Origin: Closterium sp. NIES-65
Lineage: Eukaryota; Streptophyta; Zygnematophyceae; Desmidiales; Closteriaceae
DNA length: 64,000 nt
Direction of reading: 5' to 3'
Assembly: GCA_948144175.1 (NCBI GenBank)
Contig: CANXME010002591.1
Span: 3,672,501-3,736,500, forward strand
Part shown: one piece after another, positions 32,124 to 43,560 of the stretch
Numbering within the stretch: the stretch's first letter is position 1
Layout of the letters: every line of letters begins with the position of its first letter
Position numbers and translations under genes: made by a program
Notes under the pieces: model-generated
What the model was told of the DNA's origin: nothing
What the model saw: only the letters and a program-made list of their open reading frames with translations
Databases searched by the model: none

Positions 32124-33051
32124 TGTGAGGAAATATTCTTTTCCTTACTTCGCGTCCCTGCTCAGCGCGTACACCACTGTTCCCGCCAACAGCACCCAAC
32201 AGTAAACTGTTACCACTCGCGACACTCGCCTCGAAACAGCTCTTACCACTGTTCACGATTTGACCCAACCCAGGGCTTAGGTTTGCAGTGTAATTTACCC
32301 TTCTATACTAATTACAAGGGTGAAATTTTGGGTCTACACTGATGTGCTGTGGTAATTTTTTTATGAGTTACTGTTACACTGATCTGTAAGTGTATCGACG
32401 TAGGCCACACTGATGCCTTGGGGTAAATTCTCCCTTAGAGAAGATTACACTGAAGAGCGTACAGTGCCCCCCCCCCCCCCTCCCCCCACCCCCCCCCCTC
32501 CCTCCCCCTCTTCCTCGAAATTTGTCAGATCGTGATTTTCGATATTCATGCAAGTACCGAGGATTTTTTTCCGTGCAGTACGAGCGTTGGCCGCAGTGAC
32601 GTGTCCGATTGGTCTGTTCAGGAATGATTCCCTTTCCAGCACGCCACGAAACCGAACCAAGGTGTTACCTGTAATAGTTTATGACTTTGCGAACATCTGT
32701 GAGTGTTTGAAAAAAAACCACATTGATGATGCAGGGTAAAATTTCCAAAACCTGATATTACACTGCTCTATCAGTGTAACGAAAAAGTACACACTGCCCA
32801 TAAGGGTTTTTGGAAAAGCTACACTGCCAATCATGAGTAGGCCAAATACAAACCTGAGCCCTGACCCAACCTCACGGTTCGGTTGGTAACCCGCGCCCCG
32901 GACCTCCGCATCAACAATTCCCGACCTCGGCGCTAGGCCCCATTTTCAGGCATTACCGTTGCCACTGTAGTTTCGCTATATATTCTTCGCTCATTGTACG
33001 CTTGCTTTGATAGTGCAATTCTCGTTTGTTCATTGAATTGCACACGTAACA
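32124..33051 (+). repeat. Gypsy 3' LTR, split by hAT-2
   Basis: LTR pieces 32124-32270 and 32872-33051 align with the 5' LTR. The block with gcgcgtacaccactgttccc is almost identical to 4789-4808. It ends cacacgtaaca, as the 5' copy does. Confidence 0.85.
32271..32863. mobile_element. hAT-2: short non-autonomous hAT-type element
   Basis: The ends CAGGGCTTAGGTTTG and (complemented) CAGGGCTCAGGTTTG form inverted repeats. The perfect 8-bp target duplication ACCCAACC is at 32263-32270 and 32864-32871. It has no coding capacity in 593 bp. Like hAT-1 it repeats acactga in its subterminal regions, and it contains a C-rich run at 32467-32515. Confidence 0.88.
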
Positions 33052-33196
33052 ATAATGCACCCCCTACTGTGAACCTCACTGTAGGTTAGATCCTAACAAA
33101 CCTATAAAAAACATTTGACAAGGTGTTTTTTACAGAGTACAACCATTTTAGAGTTTCATATTCGTGTCTCATCGCTTGCTAATTCACATCATTCCG
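33052..33196. other. Possible LTR remnant between Gypsy and Copia-E
   Basis: Contains gagtacaacc, tagagttt and a Copia-LTR-like cadence, but no confirmed ends or target duplication. No gene is seen. Confidence 0.3.
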
Positions 33197-33700
33197 TGTT
33201 ACAATATGAAATTACATGAGAAGGCATTCCTGTATGCTGCAGGAGCTGACTCTACCTAGTACGAAGTCGAGGAGTCAGAAGAGTCAAAACGACGCAGCAA
33301 CCGTCTGACCAAGACCGATGCAGGTAGAAGCATTTGAAGTGAAAAGAGCGGGAACAGGTTTGAAACGGGTTCCCGCGCCGCACGGTTTGAATTTCGCTGC
33401 AATAAGGGAATGTACCCCTTAGAGTTCATGGCTAGTCTAGGTCTTTTCGTATTCGCCTGTATTCTTATATAAACTCGATGTATGCATGTTTTCATCAACT
33501 CAGTCATTTACATTCACTCTGACCTGAGATTCAAACTTCCGCTGCAACACTACTCTGCGATCAACCCTGAGTGATCCTTCGCTAAGTCCCACTTGGGATT
33601 GTAACATGGTATGAGAGCTACTCAGGGATTCTTCGCAACTTCACTTCCGTGAAATTCGCCGAACCAAGATCTGGCGAGCGGCACACGCTCCAAGACCAAG

Positions 33701-34903
33701 ATGGACGGAGGATCCGGAGGCCAAGCAAATCTGACGACTGAAGGACAACTCGACCCGGCTGCGACAAATGAGGCGACAACTACGATCGGCACTGTCGCAC
33801 TCGAGCAATTATTCGCTCGACTCTCAACTATGCAGAAAGAACTCCAAGATCTGCGCAAAGGCGATGCAGGAACCTCTTCCCAACCAGCTCAACATGAACA
33901 ACCGGCTACGAAAAGTCGTGATACCGCCGCGCATACCTTCTCCCTCAACACAGACAAATCAACAACAACTGCCCCCCGTCGAAGTGATGAAGTCATTAAC
34001 TCTGCGCAAGCACGTTTTCTCAGCGTTTCAAAACTCAAGACTACTTCCGCATTTGACGGCAAAGACTTTTACACATGGAGTTTCGAGCTTGAGCTCCTCC
34101 TACAGACAGCACAGATCTACCACTACTTCGACGGCTCCTATCCTAAACCGGTGGACGACACCGACGACGCCAGGGCTCAGTACTACAGCGAGTCCCTCAT
34201 GGCGTACTGTGTGCTGCTGCGAAATATGACGCCTGCGGAACAACTTAGCATTCGCTTCTACAAAGAGAGCGCCGCTCCAGCCTTGGAAGCCTGGAAGCAC
34301 CTCGTTGAGGTTTATCAGCCAAAGGACTCGGCCACCGCCAGCAGGCTCCTGCAGCAGCTTATGGAGACAAAGATGGGGCACGGGGAGAAAGCGAACTCTT
34401 ATATTTACCGCTGTCACAACATCCGTGACCAGATAACGAAGCATGGGAGTGTCAGAATCCCAACCACTAGACCATTGGGATAAAAGGGCTTGTTTCAGTA
34501 GCGGGTCAATGCGCCCATAACCCCCCAGGCGAACGCGCCTGTAACCCTCTCCAGGATCAATCGGGCATCCACAGTGCAGATCTACTGACACCCCCCCACA
34601 CTGGGAGGCCCAGGACTAAGCACAGCGGCAACGGCCTACATGTGCATACACCGGGAATCGAACCCGAGACCGCTCTGATACCATGTTAGAATCCCAACCA
34701 CTAGACCATTGGGATAAAAGGGCTTGTTTCAGTAGCGGGTCAATGCGCCCATAACCCCCCAGGCGAACGCGCCTGTAACCCTCTCCAGGATCAATCGGGC
34801 ATCCACAGTGCAGATCTACTGACAGGGAGCGCAATCTCGAAAGAGATCTTCGTAAACATAGTCCTTCAAGGACTCGGGCCAGAGTGGAAGCCCTGTAAAG
34901 CGC
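33701..34903 (+). pseudogene. Copia-E gag (interrupted by TRIM-1)
   Basis: Starts MDGGSGGQANL, with a coiled segment LEQLFARLSTMQKELQDLRK. A UBN2-type Copia gag core follows: FDGKDFYTWSFELELLL, then EAWKHLVEVYQPKD and LLQQLMETKMGHGE. At 34449 the frame is cut by TRIM-1. Taking out the TRIM and one GGGAG copy continues the frame with SAISKEIFVNIVLQGLGPEW at 34830 onward, up to the truncated TRIM LTR at 34904. Confidence 0.8.
34450..34824 (-). mobile_element. TRIM-1: terminal-repeat retrotransposon in miniature
   Basis: Two LTR-like direct repeats of about 139 bp (34450-34588 and 34686-34824) begin TGT(C/T)AGAATCCC and end CTACTGACA. The target duplication GGGAG is at 34445-34449 and 34825-34829. 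The internal region is only about 97 bp. Minus-strand primer site TGGTATCAGAGC abuts the right repeat, and a G-rich polypurine tract abuts the left one. The primer site is followed by GGGTTCGATTCCC (34653-34665 on the complement). It has no coding capacity. Confidence 0.9.
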
Positions 34904-35014
34904 TGTCAGAATCCCAACCACTAGACCATTGGGATAAAAGGGCTTGTTAAGTAGCGGTTCAGTGCGCCGATAACCCCCCAGGACAACGAGCCTGTAACCC
35001 TTCCCTAGGATCAA
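34904..35014 (-). mobile_element. Truncated TRIM LTR at a deletion breakpoint
   Basis: Begins TGTCAGAATCCCAACC and follows the TRIM-1 LTR, with substitutions, to aggatcaa. It then joins Copia-E sequence downstream of integrase. The last 28 or so bases of the LTR are lost together with Copia-E late gag, protease and integrase. Confidence 0.75.
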
Positions 35015-36262
35015 CACTGGACCGCGACGACACTGACGAACACCCCAGCATCCCGCCTCGCCCGCGCGACGACGATGACGATGACAGTGACGATGACCCT
35101 CCGCCAGGGCCGTCACGGCACCAAGTAGAGCCAAGCACCAAAGCGCCTGGCTACGAAAGCGGAGACGACGATGTGGTGGAAGTCTCCACCAACACAGACA
35201 CCACCAATGTGTCAGGCCTTCAACTTCTCGGCCTGCACACATCCGTCACTACCCTCGCACGGGCCGTGGAGCCAAAGAATCCTTGCCAGGCCCTAACCGG
35301 CCCTCACGCCAAGGAGTGGCGTGCAGCGATGGATGCGGAGCTGAAAGCGCTGGAGTCTCGAGACACATGGGTCCTAGTCGATTGTGCAGCAGTGAAGGGG
35401 AGGAGGGTACTTAGCGGAAAATGGGTTTTTCGCCTAAAGACCAACGCTGATGGTACTATCGAGCGCTTCAAAGCACGTTGGGTCGTACGTGGGTACGATC
35501 AGCGCCACGGCATCGACTTCGACCAGACCTTCGCTCCCGTCAGTCGTCACACCTCCGTCCGGATTCTACTCGCCATTGCCGCCGCTAAGCACCTACCACT
35601 GCGACAGATCGACGTGAAAAACGCGTTTTTATACGCGTTGGTGGGCGCTACCATCTTCGTGGAGCAGCCTCACACCTACGGAGAAGGGGATCCTTGGGCC
35701 TGTCAGCTGAAGAAGTCCCTCTACGGGATCAAGCAGGCGCCTCGCCTCTGGCAGCAGCATCTGCACAAGATTCTCCTCGAGATCGGTTTCAAGCAGCTGG
35801 CGCACGACCCGGGAATGAATCGCCTTCACTTCAGTGGCGATTATATCCTCCTGACAGTCTACGTCGACGACCTGCTGTACACAGGCACCTACAACAAGCT
35901 CCTTAACCAGTTTGAGGAGAACCTAGTGCAGCGCGTTGACATCACCATCAACCACAACGTGAAGCAGTTTTGGGGGCTGAACATCACCTACGCGCCAGAA
36001 GCAATTCATCTGTCAGCCTCCAAGTACGCAGAGCAGCTGGGAGAACGCTTCAACATTTCGCCCGCACCACTCTCAACTCCGTACCGCAACCCCAGCACCA
36101 AATACAAACTGGACAACAAACCACACTATCACCTGCAGGTATCCAACAATACCAACAACAACTGGGTTGCCTGCTGTTCGCCTCTGTCACCTGCCGACCC
36201 GACCTCTCGCACATGGCCAGCCAACAGGCAGAGTATTCCCGCAAGCCAGTAGCTTAGAACCA
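35015..36262 (+). pseudogene. Copia-E reverse transcriptase
   Basis: An acidic linker (DDDDDDSDDD) leads to a full RT: GKWVFRLKTNADG, FKARWVVRGYDQ, IDVKNAFLYA, SLYGIKQAPRLW and the catalytic YVDDLLYTG (about 35860). The open frame ends at 36252. A +1 shift near 36150 continues as YQQQLGCLLFASV and RPDLSHMASQQAEY, the RT-RNase H connection, cut at 36262 by Copia-F. Confidence 0.85.
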
Positions 36263-36627
36263 TGTTGGAATCACTGAACAGGAATGGATGAACTAGCAGT
36301 GAAATGAGTACAAGTACCTAACCCTAGAAGTGTGTACCCCCTATAGGCTAACCCACTGTAGCCTAAACTAACACAACATATATAATGTTTGACACACCCC
36401 CATAGGCAAAGTGGGGGAGAACTAGGGGTCACAAGACCAGTCAAGGCAAAGCAAGGCAAAACAAGCTCAGGGTGGATCTCAAGGATACCACACAAATTCC
36501 GAGCACAAGGAAGTGGTCACAAGACCAGTTCACATGCAGGTTTATAATAGAGCAAAAGGTACAATGATCACAACCTAACAAGAGTAAACATGCAGGTATA
36601 TGTATAGAGATCACAGTACAAACAGAC

Positions 36628-38151
36628 TCAAGAAGTAAGCAAGTGAGGTCCAGTAGGCACAAGGCCTAGAAGAGTGCAAAAGCGCTGATGGTCACAAGGC
36701 TGAAGCGCCTTGGTGAACACATCAGCAGTGTTGGCCTCAGAGGCCACGTAACGCAGGCGAAGCTGACCACGCTGCTGCAGCTCTCGAGCAAGGAAGTAAC
36801 GCAGAGCAATGTGCTTCGTTCTGTGCTCCAGTCTGTGCTCCTCACACAAGGCAATGGCTGCCTTGTTGTCGACGTACAGCACTGGAGGAGAACGAGGCTG
36901 CTCTCCAAGGTCGGTCAGCAAGTAGGTGAGCCAGCGTAGCTCCTGGGCCGCCATGGCTGTGGCGTAGATCTCAGCCTCACAACTGGAGCTGAGAACAGAA
37001 GAAGAGCGAGTAGAACGCCAAGAAACAGAACCAGAGCCAAGATTGAAGGAGTAACCCTGAGACGACCGCTGAGTAGCCTGGTCGTCTGCCCAAGAAGCGT
37101 CTAAGTGCCCAGTGAGAACAACTGGGACTCGCCCTCCAAGCACTAGCCCCATGCCCGACGTACTGCACAAGTAGCGCAACACCCTCTTAGCTGCATCCAT
37201 GTGCTCCTTCCAGTGACGGCCGGGAGCGACATAGCGTGCAAGAATGCTGAGAGGGTATGCAAGGTCTGGTCGAGTGCAGGTCATCAGGTACATGAGACAA
37301 CCCACAAGCTCTGGATACGGGCCACTCGGCTCTACGGACTCATTCGAAGGCAGAGCTGAGAGCGAGTGACCGGTAGGCAGAGGAGTGGGCTGAGGCGAGG
37401 AGTACGTGAAGCGGAAACGCTGAAGGACCTGCTGCACCATGTGTGACTGAGTCAAGGTGATGGTGCGGCGTGCTCTGTCCCGGGTGATCCGCAAGCCAAG
37501 ATAGCTTGTCAGTTCACCCAGGTCTGTGCACGTGTGTCTCTTCTGCAGCTCCGACTTCACGTGGGCGAGTGCCACAGTGTCAGCAGTAGCAAAGACCAAG
37601 TCGTCGACGTACACAAGGACGTAGAACGGCGGCAGTGAGGTGTCGGTGCGTAGAAACAGCGACGGGTCAGCAGTAGAAGTCGCGAACCCAAGAGCCGCAA
37701 GCGTAGTCCTCAGTGTGTCGTGCCACTCACGAGGCGCCTGGCAGAGACCGTAGACTGGCCGTCGGAGGCTCCACTGGGTACCAGGAGGGAACGACCCAGT
37801 GAAGCCAGGTGGACGGCGCAGCCAGATCTCGTCGTGCAAGCTGCCCTGCAGGAAAGCAGTGCTGAAGTCAAGCGAGTGGAGCTCGTAGTCACGCTGAGCG
37901 GCGACGTGCAGCAGAACCCGAAGAGTGGTCATCTTCGGGGTCGGGGAGAAGGTCTGGAAGAAGTCAACTCCCTCTCGTTGACTGAAGCCTCGTGCAACGT
38001 AACGCGCCTTGAAGACAGGCGGAGAGCCTGGCGGCCGCTTCACCCTGAAAATCCACATGCCACTGACGATGTTCGCCCCAGGTGGGGGAACCTCGTCGAC
38101 GTAGGTGCCTGTGGACTTCCAGGAAGCCATCTCTGTGTCCATGGCTGACTA
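36628..38151 (-). pseudogene. Copia-F RT and RNase H (intact frame of 504 residues)
   Basis: The frame 38142-36628 has no stop and carries GMWIFRVKRPPG, FKARYVARGF, YELHSLDFSTAF, YVDDLVFATAD, GHLDASWADDQAT, SSCEAEIYATAMAAQELRW and YVDNKAAIAL. It is separated from the linker by a TAG at 38149-38151, where sister copies have CAG (Gln). Confidence 0.85.
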
Positions 38152-38385
38152 CCACTGAGAGGAGTAGGGACCGGCCATCGCCTCTGCGTAAGAGCGTGGG
38201 GTCGGGATGTCTGGTGCATCCGGGTCTCCCTCAGGGGCAACAAGCATGGACACGAGATGGGGCAAAGCGGCAGCAAAGCACTCAAACTCCTCCTGCCTGT
38301 CCTCAAGGACGTAAGTGCCAAGAGCACACTCACCCCCGACGGACGGAGGACAGACAGACTCAGACTCAGCAACTAGGCTAGCAGC

Positions 38386-39768
38386 CTAGTCTAGACGACA
38401 GCGAGCAGCAAAGTCGACAAGCTCAGCAACTAAGGCAGACGCAGCAGCAGACTCAAAGGAGGGGTCAGTGACAACATTAGCCAGGAGACGCGTGACAGTA
38501 GGACTGGTAGCACGAAGAGAGTCTAACCCAGGGTCAGCAAGAGCAGGAAGAGAGGAAGCAGGAGGAGACGGCAGTGGGACCCGCTGTGGAGCAGTGGACA
38601 GACGAAGCGCCATCCGGTGAGTGCCTGGGACAGCAGGAAGACGCTGACGCTGGACTCGACTACTAGAGAGAGCAGTGCGGACAGGCGACTCAGGACGAGA
38701 CTCAGGCGACGCAGGACGAGACGCAGGCTCACGCCGCTCAGTAAGACCTCCAGTCGGACCAGTGTAAGGAGCAGGACCAGGGAGAGAGGAGGCAGACGGT
38801 AACGCCGACTGCAGCTGGACAGGCGGAGGACACGCTAAGGAGGGAGGAGGAAAAGGAGGAAGAAGCTGACCAAGAACCTGCTGAAGGAGCGGAACAAAGT
38901 ACGGCCGAGACCGAGTAGCGACACCAGAGCCAGCAGGGACACCCGCACCAGGGTCCGCAGCACCAGCAGCAGCTCTAGCGCCCACGTCCTCAGCACCAGT
39001 AGCAGCTCCAACGCCCGGGTCCTCAGCACCAGTAGCAGCTCCAACGCCCGGGTCCGCAGCACCAGCGGCAGCTCCAACGCCTGGGTCCTCAGCACCAGCA
39101 GCAGCTCCAACGCCCGGGTCCTCAGCACCAGCAGCGGCTCCAACGCCCGGGTCCTCAGCACCAGCAGTAGCTCCAACGCCCGGGTCCTCAGCACCAGCAG
39201 CAGCTCCAACGCCCGGGTCCTCAGCACCAGCAGCAGCTCCAACGCCCGAGTCCTCAGCACCTGCAGCAGCTCCAACGCCCGGGTCCTCAGCACCAGCAGC
39301 AGCTCCAGCAGCAGCGGGGTCCGTAAGACGAGGCACGCCACTACGAAGAGTGCAGCGCCGCTCGTACCACTCACGGATCCGCTCGCGGGAGGGGAGCTCC
39401 CGAACGAGAGAAGAAGCACTAGCACCAGTCCCAGTAGTACGTCCGACTCGAGCGGTACCTCTTCGGAGGCTGCAGTACTCTAAGTACCACGCACGCAGCT
39501 GCTCCGAGGAGAGGGATCCTCCAGGTGCAGGGCTCCCAGGCCTAGTACCTCCAGACTTAGAACCCCCAGACTCCGGACTCCGCAGCTCAGCACCACGAGG
39601 CTCCACACCCCCAAGCTCAGCACCCTCAAGCTCCACACCCCGAGGCTCCACACCCCCAGGCTCCACACCCCCAAGCTCCACACCCCCAGGCTCAGCACCC
39701 CCAGGCTCAGCACCCCCAGCAGGACGAGAGTCGACAGCTACCTCAACAGGCTCAACCGGGTCTACCTA
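38386..39768 (-). pseudogene. Copia-F integrase-RT linker with amino-acid repeats
   Basis: Bounded by TAG at 39766-39768 (Gln in sisters) and TAG at 38386-38388 (Tyr in sisters). It contains GGVEPGG repeats, LSSEQLRAWYLEYCSLRRG, SRERIREWYERRCTLRSG, and about ten copies of an 11-residue DPGVGAAAGAE repeat (33-bp units, about 38960-39320). A Pro/Arg-rich stretch follows. Confidence 0.8.
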
Positions 39769-41460
39769 AGACACACCTGAGGGAGCGGCACCCTGAGGGG
39801 GGAGGGGGTCTGCAACAGCAGCACCTGGCGCGAGGAAGAGAGGCGGGGGGGGGAGCGGGGCAGTGCGGTAGGGGAAGAGGCGGTAGTAGGGGACGGACTC
39901 GTCAAAAGTGACGTCCTGGGAGGGCAAGACTCGGCGCGAGGTGGCGTGGTAAAACTGCCAACCAGACGCGTCCGGGACAAAGCCGAGGAAGACGCAGGGA
40001 ACAGCACAGGAGGAGAGCTTGTCCGCAGACGAATCGCGGACAAAAGCTCGAGACCCCCAGACCCGGAAACGCGACGCATCGCCAACCTCCCCCGTCCACA
40101 GCAGCGTGGGCGAGGTCTCCGCCAAGGAGACACGGGGCCAGAGGTTGAGCTGATGCGCAGCGTACCGGACCGCAAACGGCCACAGAAAGTGGGGGGCAGC
40201 CGCATGGATCAAGGAGGTACGGGCGACCTCCATGACCAGGCCAATGCGGCGCTCCGCAACCCCATTCTGCTGTGGAGAAGCCGGAAGCGTGAACGACTGC
40301 TCAATGCCGTGCTCAGCACAGTAGGCTGCCAAGAGGTCGGAGGAGAACTCACCACCTCTGTCAGAGTGCAAGCGCAGGACAGGAAAGTCCGAGTGAAAAC
40401 GCTCGCTGAGCTGGAGACGGGCTCTGCGGATCCAAGGGATCAAGACATCAGGGACCTCACCCTTGGTGCGCAAGGGGAAGACCGAGGTGTAGCGCGAGTA
40501 GTCGTCAACAACTATCAGGAAGTACCTCTCCTGACCCTGACCACGGACGCGGGCTGGGCCCCACACGTCCATGTGGAGTGTCTGCAAGGGAGCAGTCGTC
40601 AGGGGGAACGAGGAGGAGTGAGGAGCGGCGCGCTGCCGTCTCTCGACACAGGGGAGACAGGTAGGAGCAGGCGAGGGTGGGAGGGCAGGAAGGACCCTGG
40701 GCAGGCCAGAGACAAGGTACCGGGAGTGCATGGCACGAAGCCGCTGCACAGACGGGTGGCCAAGGCGGTGGTGCCAGAGGACAGTCTCGTGTGCCAAAGA
40801 GCGACACGAGCAGGGGGCGGACAGCTGACCTGACGCGGACGCGGACGCAGTCGCAGCAACCTGAGGGGACTCAGTAGTCAGTGTGTACAGGTCCGACCCC
40901 GGCTGCCGAGTGAAGGTAGCCAAGTGACGGCCCGTACGAGCACACGTGCAGTGTGTCACGCGCTCGTAGGCAGGGGTGAACTGGTGAACACCCCCGTCCT
41001 GGAGTGCACATCCTGCCACCAAGTTTGCAGAGAACGAGGGGAGGTGGAGACCTGACAGTGTGCCCGACGGGACCGCAGGGCAGGGAAGGACAGTGGAAGA
41101 GGTCGCAATGACCGGACCCCCAGAGGGGTCAGCAAGGGAGACAGCAACTGGCCGAGCAAGCGGCTCAAGGGCAGTGCGGTCACGAAAGAAGCAGCGAGAA
41201 GCACCTGAGTCCAGTGTGAAGGTGTGCAGTGCGGCAGTCGACGCAGTACCAAGGGGGGGAGACACACGAGCACCTAGAGCAGCAGCCTCACCAGCACCTG
41301 GGGTAGCCGACACGCGAGTACCTGGAGCGGCAGACGCACTGGCCCTAATGCCCGGGTCGGGCGGCACACACAAGTACTCAGCACCCTCTCCACTAGTAGA
41401 CATCACATACATGGCAGATAGAATAGCATCAAAGTCTAGAGCATAGATATCAATCCCCTT
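39769..41460 (-). pseudogene. Copia-F protease and integrase
   Basis: The open frame extends upstream of its first Met (41412). It carries LDSGASRCFFRD, LWHHRLGHPSVQRL, CLPCVE, HMDVWGPARV, VDDYSRYTSVF, HSDRGGEFSSDL, PQQNGVAERR and the integrase C-terminus (YHATSRRVLPSQDVTFDES). All the recognisable catalytic acidic motifs are present. The frame ends at TAG 39766-39768. Confidence 0.85.
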
Positions 41461-42707
41461 CTTCAGGAGATCAAGCCAGCGGGGCAGCTCAGTGGCCTGA
41501 GGGAACTGAACACGCCAAGCGTCGTCAAGACGAGAGAAGCAGCGCTGTGTGGCGTGCGGTCGTCCACACTGCTGACCAGTGCGGTCACCAGTGCGAATGA
41601 CGTACGTGCAGCTAAGACCACCCCCACCCCCGTGCTGAGAGTACCACTCACGGACCTGCTGGGGCGAGGGAGTGTGCTGCTGGCCCTGGCCACAGCCAGT
41701 GCCTCCACGGCCACCACCACCGCTGCCACCTCCTCGACCACCCCAACCCCTGCCGCCGCCTTGTCCACCGCCACCCCAACCGCCGCCTCCACTCCTCCCA
41801 CCTCCCCCGCCGCTGCCGCCACCACCCCCACCGCTACCACTCGCCCCTCCAGCCGAGCCACCACCCCCATTGCCTCCACCGCCCCCACCGCCGCCTCCCC
41901 CGCCGTCACCGCCACCACCCTTGCCCCCTTTGCCCTTGCCGCTGCGGCGTCCGCTCGAGGCAGACGCAGCGCCGACCTTCTCAGTACCAAGAAGGTCGAC
42001 AGCAGCAGCAGAGGCGACAGAGGGAAGAAGGGGGGAAGGAGAACACCCCTCAAAGAACGGGGTACGGGGGTCGCCACGAGAGGCACCTACAGCGACTATG
42101 CTAGTCTCAGCTGCAAGTAGCTCCTTCTCGAGGAGGGCAATGGTGAGCTCAGTGGGGCAACGAGCTAGGAAGTGGTCCCTGACAGCACGCAGTGTGTCAG
42201 GGAGGCGGGTGACTAGGTGGTAGAGAGTGAGCCAGAGTGGAGGGGGGTGCGTGGCAAGAACTCAGTAGGCATGGCGGCACGGAAGCGGGCCTCACTAGTA
42301 CGGAGGTGCGTGATGAGGTCAGCGACTGTGTGAAAGGAGGCCAGGTCGGGAAACAGGTAGGGGAGGGAGAGACGGCCTAGTGCGGCAGAGGCAGGTGAGG
42401 AGTAGCGAGCAACTACAGCTGTGTACAGTGCCTGTGCAGTCTTGTGCTGACCAAAGTGCTCGCGCTCGTCTATCGGCAGGGAGTTGCGAATGGCGAAGCG
42501 AGCGTGGGCATCACGAGTCTGCCACTGTGAGCGAGCAGTGCTGTCAGCAGTAGCAGTAGGGGCAGTGACATGGCCTAGGGCGTGATCGTACAGTGAGATG
42601 TCATCCTTGGCTGTGAGCTGTAGGTAGAGGTGCAGGTCATCGAGCCAGGTGTCAAACTTCACAGGGCGGCCCTCAGCATCGAACACGAGAACCTGTGGGC
42701 TAGCCAT
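41461..42707 (-). pseudogene. Copia-F gag (one frameshift)
   Basis: Starts at 42707 with MASPQVLVFDAEGRP. Capsid-like region ends MPTEF, and the frame shifts within the C run near 42241-42248, at the same site as the Copia-B break. In the new frame it continues with TRLPDTLR, GASRGDPRTP, a Gly tract (about 41730-41940), VREWYSQ (near 41640-41660) and the atypical knuckle (about 41545-41615). Confidence 0.8.
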
Positions 42708-42719
42708 AGGAACAGTAGA

Positions 42720-43560
42720 AATAGCAGCAGTAGCAGTAGGAGAAGCAGGTAGGACGAACCAGGTAGGGCAGGGCGGCGCGGCTCGGTTCAGGTCGGGTCG
42801 CGGCTCGGCTGGGTGGCGCGGCTCGGCTCGGGGCGCGCGGCTCGGCTCGGGGCGCGCGGCTCGGGTCGCGCGGCTCGGGTCACGGCGGGGACGGGGCCGC
42901 CCGCTCTCCCTCGTGTGCTGCGGCGGGAACGGGCCGCCCGGGGCCTCTAGGTGGTGGGCACGGGTCGGCGAGGTCGGCACGGGGCCGGTTGGGGCCCTAG
43001 AGGGGCGAGCGCGGGGCCGATCGGGGCCTGAGCGGGGCTAGCGCGGGGCCAAACGGGGCCTTGACGGGGCTAGCAAGGGGCCGACGGGGCCTGAACGGGG
43101 CTAGCGCGGGGCCGACGGGGCCTGAAACGGGGCCGACGGGGCCTGAAACGGGGCTAGCGCGGGCCCGATCGGGGCCTGAATGGGGCTAGCGCGGGGCCGA
43201 CGGGGCCTGAGAGGGGCTAGCGCGGGGCCGACGGGGCCTGAAACGGGGCTAGCGCGGGCCGACGGGGCCTGAGAGGGGCTAGCGCGGGGCCGACGGGGCC
43301 TGAAACGGGGCTAGCGCGGGCCGACGGGGCCTGAGAGGGGCTAACGCGGGGCCGACGGGGCCTGAAACGGGGCCGACGGGGCCTGAACGGGGCCGCTAGG
43401 GAGAGCGGGCGTGGGGCCGACGTGGCCTGAACGGGGCTAGCACGGGGCCGTCAAGAGGGGCCTCTAGGGGCGTGACACGCCGAGGCGCCCTAGGGCACAG
43501 GTAGGTAGGTAGGTAGGTAGTTACGTAGTGGTGGGCCCTTAGAAAATTTCGGTCCTAGGA
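42720..43560 (-). repeat. Copia-F GC-rich leader repeats
   Basis: On the plus strand, more than ten copies of a variable unit of about 30 bp (ggggctagcgcggggccgac followed by ggggcctgaaac) lie at 43010-43450. Gcgcggctcgg repeats lie nearer gag. The unit is unlike the leaders of Copia-A, B and D. Confidence 0.85.

Larger units (their letters stand above)
4749..33051 (+). mobile_element. Gypsy (chromovirus-like) LTR retrotransposon, heavily nested and deleted
   Basis: Matching LTR sequence flanks the whole block: 4749-13509 (interrupted by hAT-1 and Copia-A) and 32124-33051 (interrupted by hAT-2). Without insertions the LTRs are about 350 and 330 bp, begin TGTG and end cacgtaaca. A primer-site-like sequence (tggtattaagagcc) follows the 5' LTR. 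Internal pieces in order are gag with a CCHC knuckle (19730-20989), a degenerate protease, the N-terminal part of RT, and, after a gap, the integrase end with a chromodomain-like segment (31651-32070). RNase H and the integrase core are missing. The bases flanking the LTRs (agtca and ataat) do not match, so no target duplication is visible. Order of domains and RT-type motifs place it in Gypsy. Confidence 0.8.

Noticed and set aside
34640..34690. A tRNA gene inside TRIM-1
   Set aside because: Only the primer-site complement and a T-arm-like block are present and they are on opposite strands relative to a tRNA. Reported instead as a B-box-like block.
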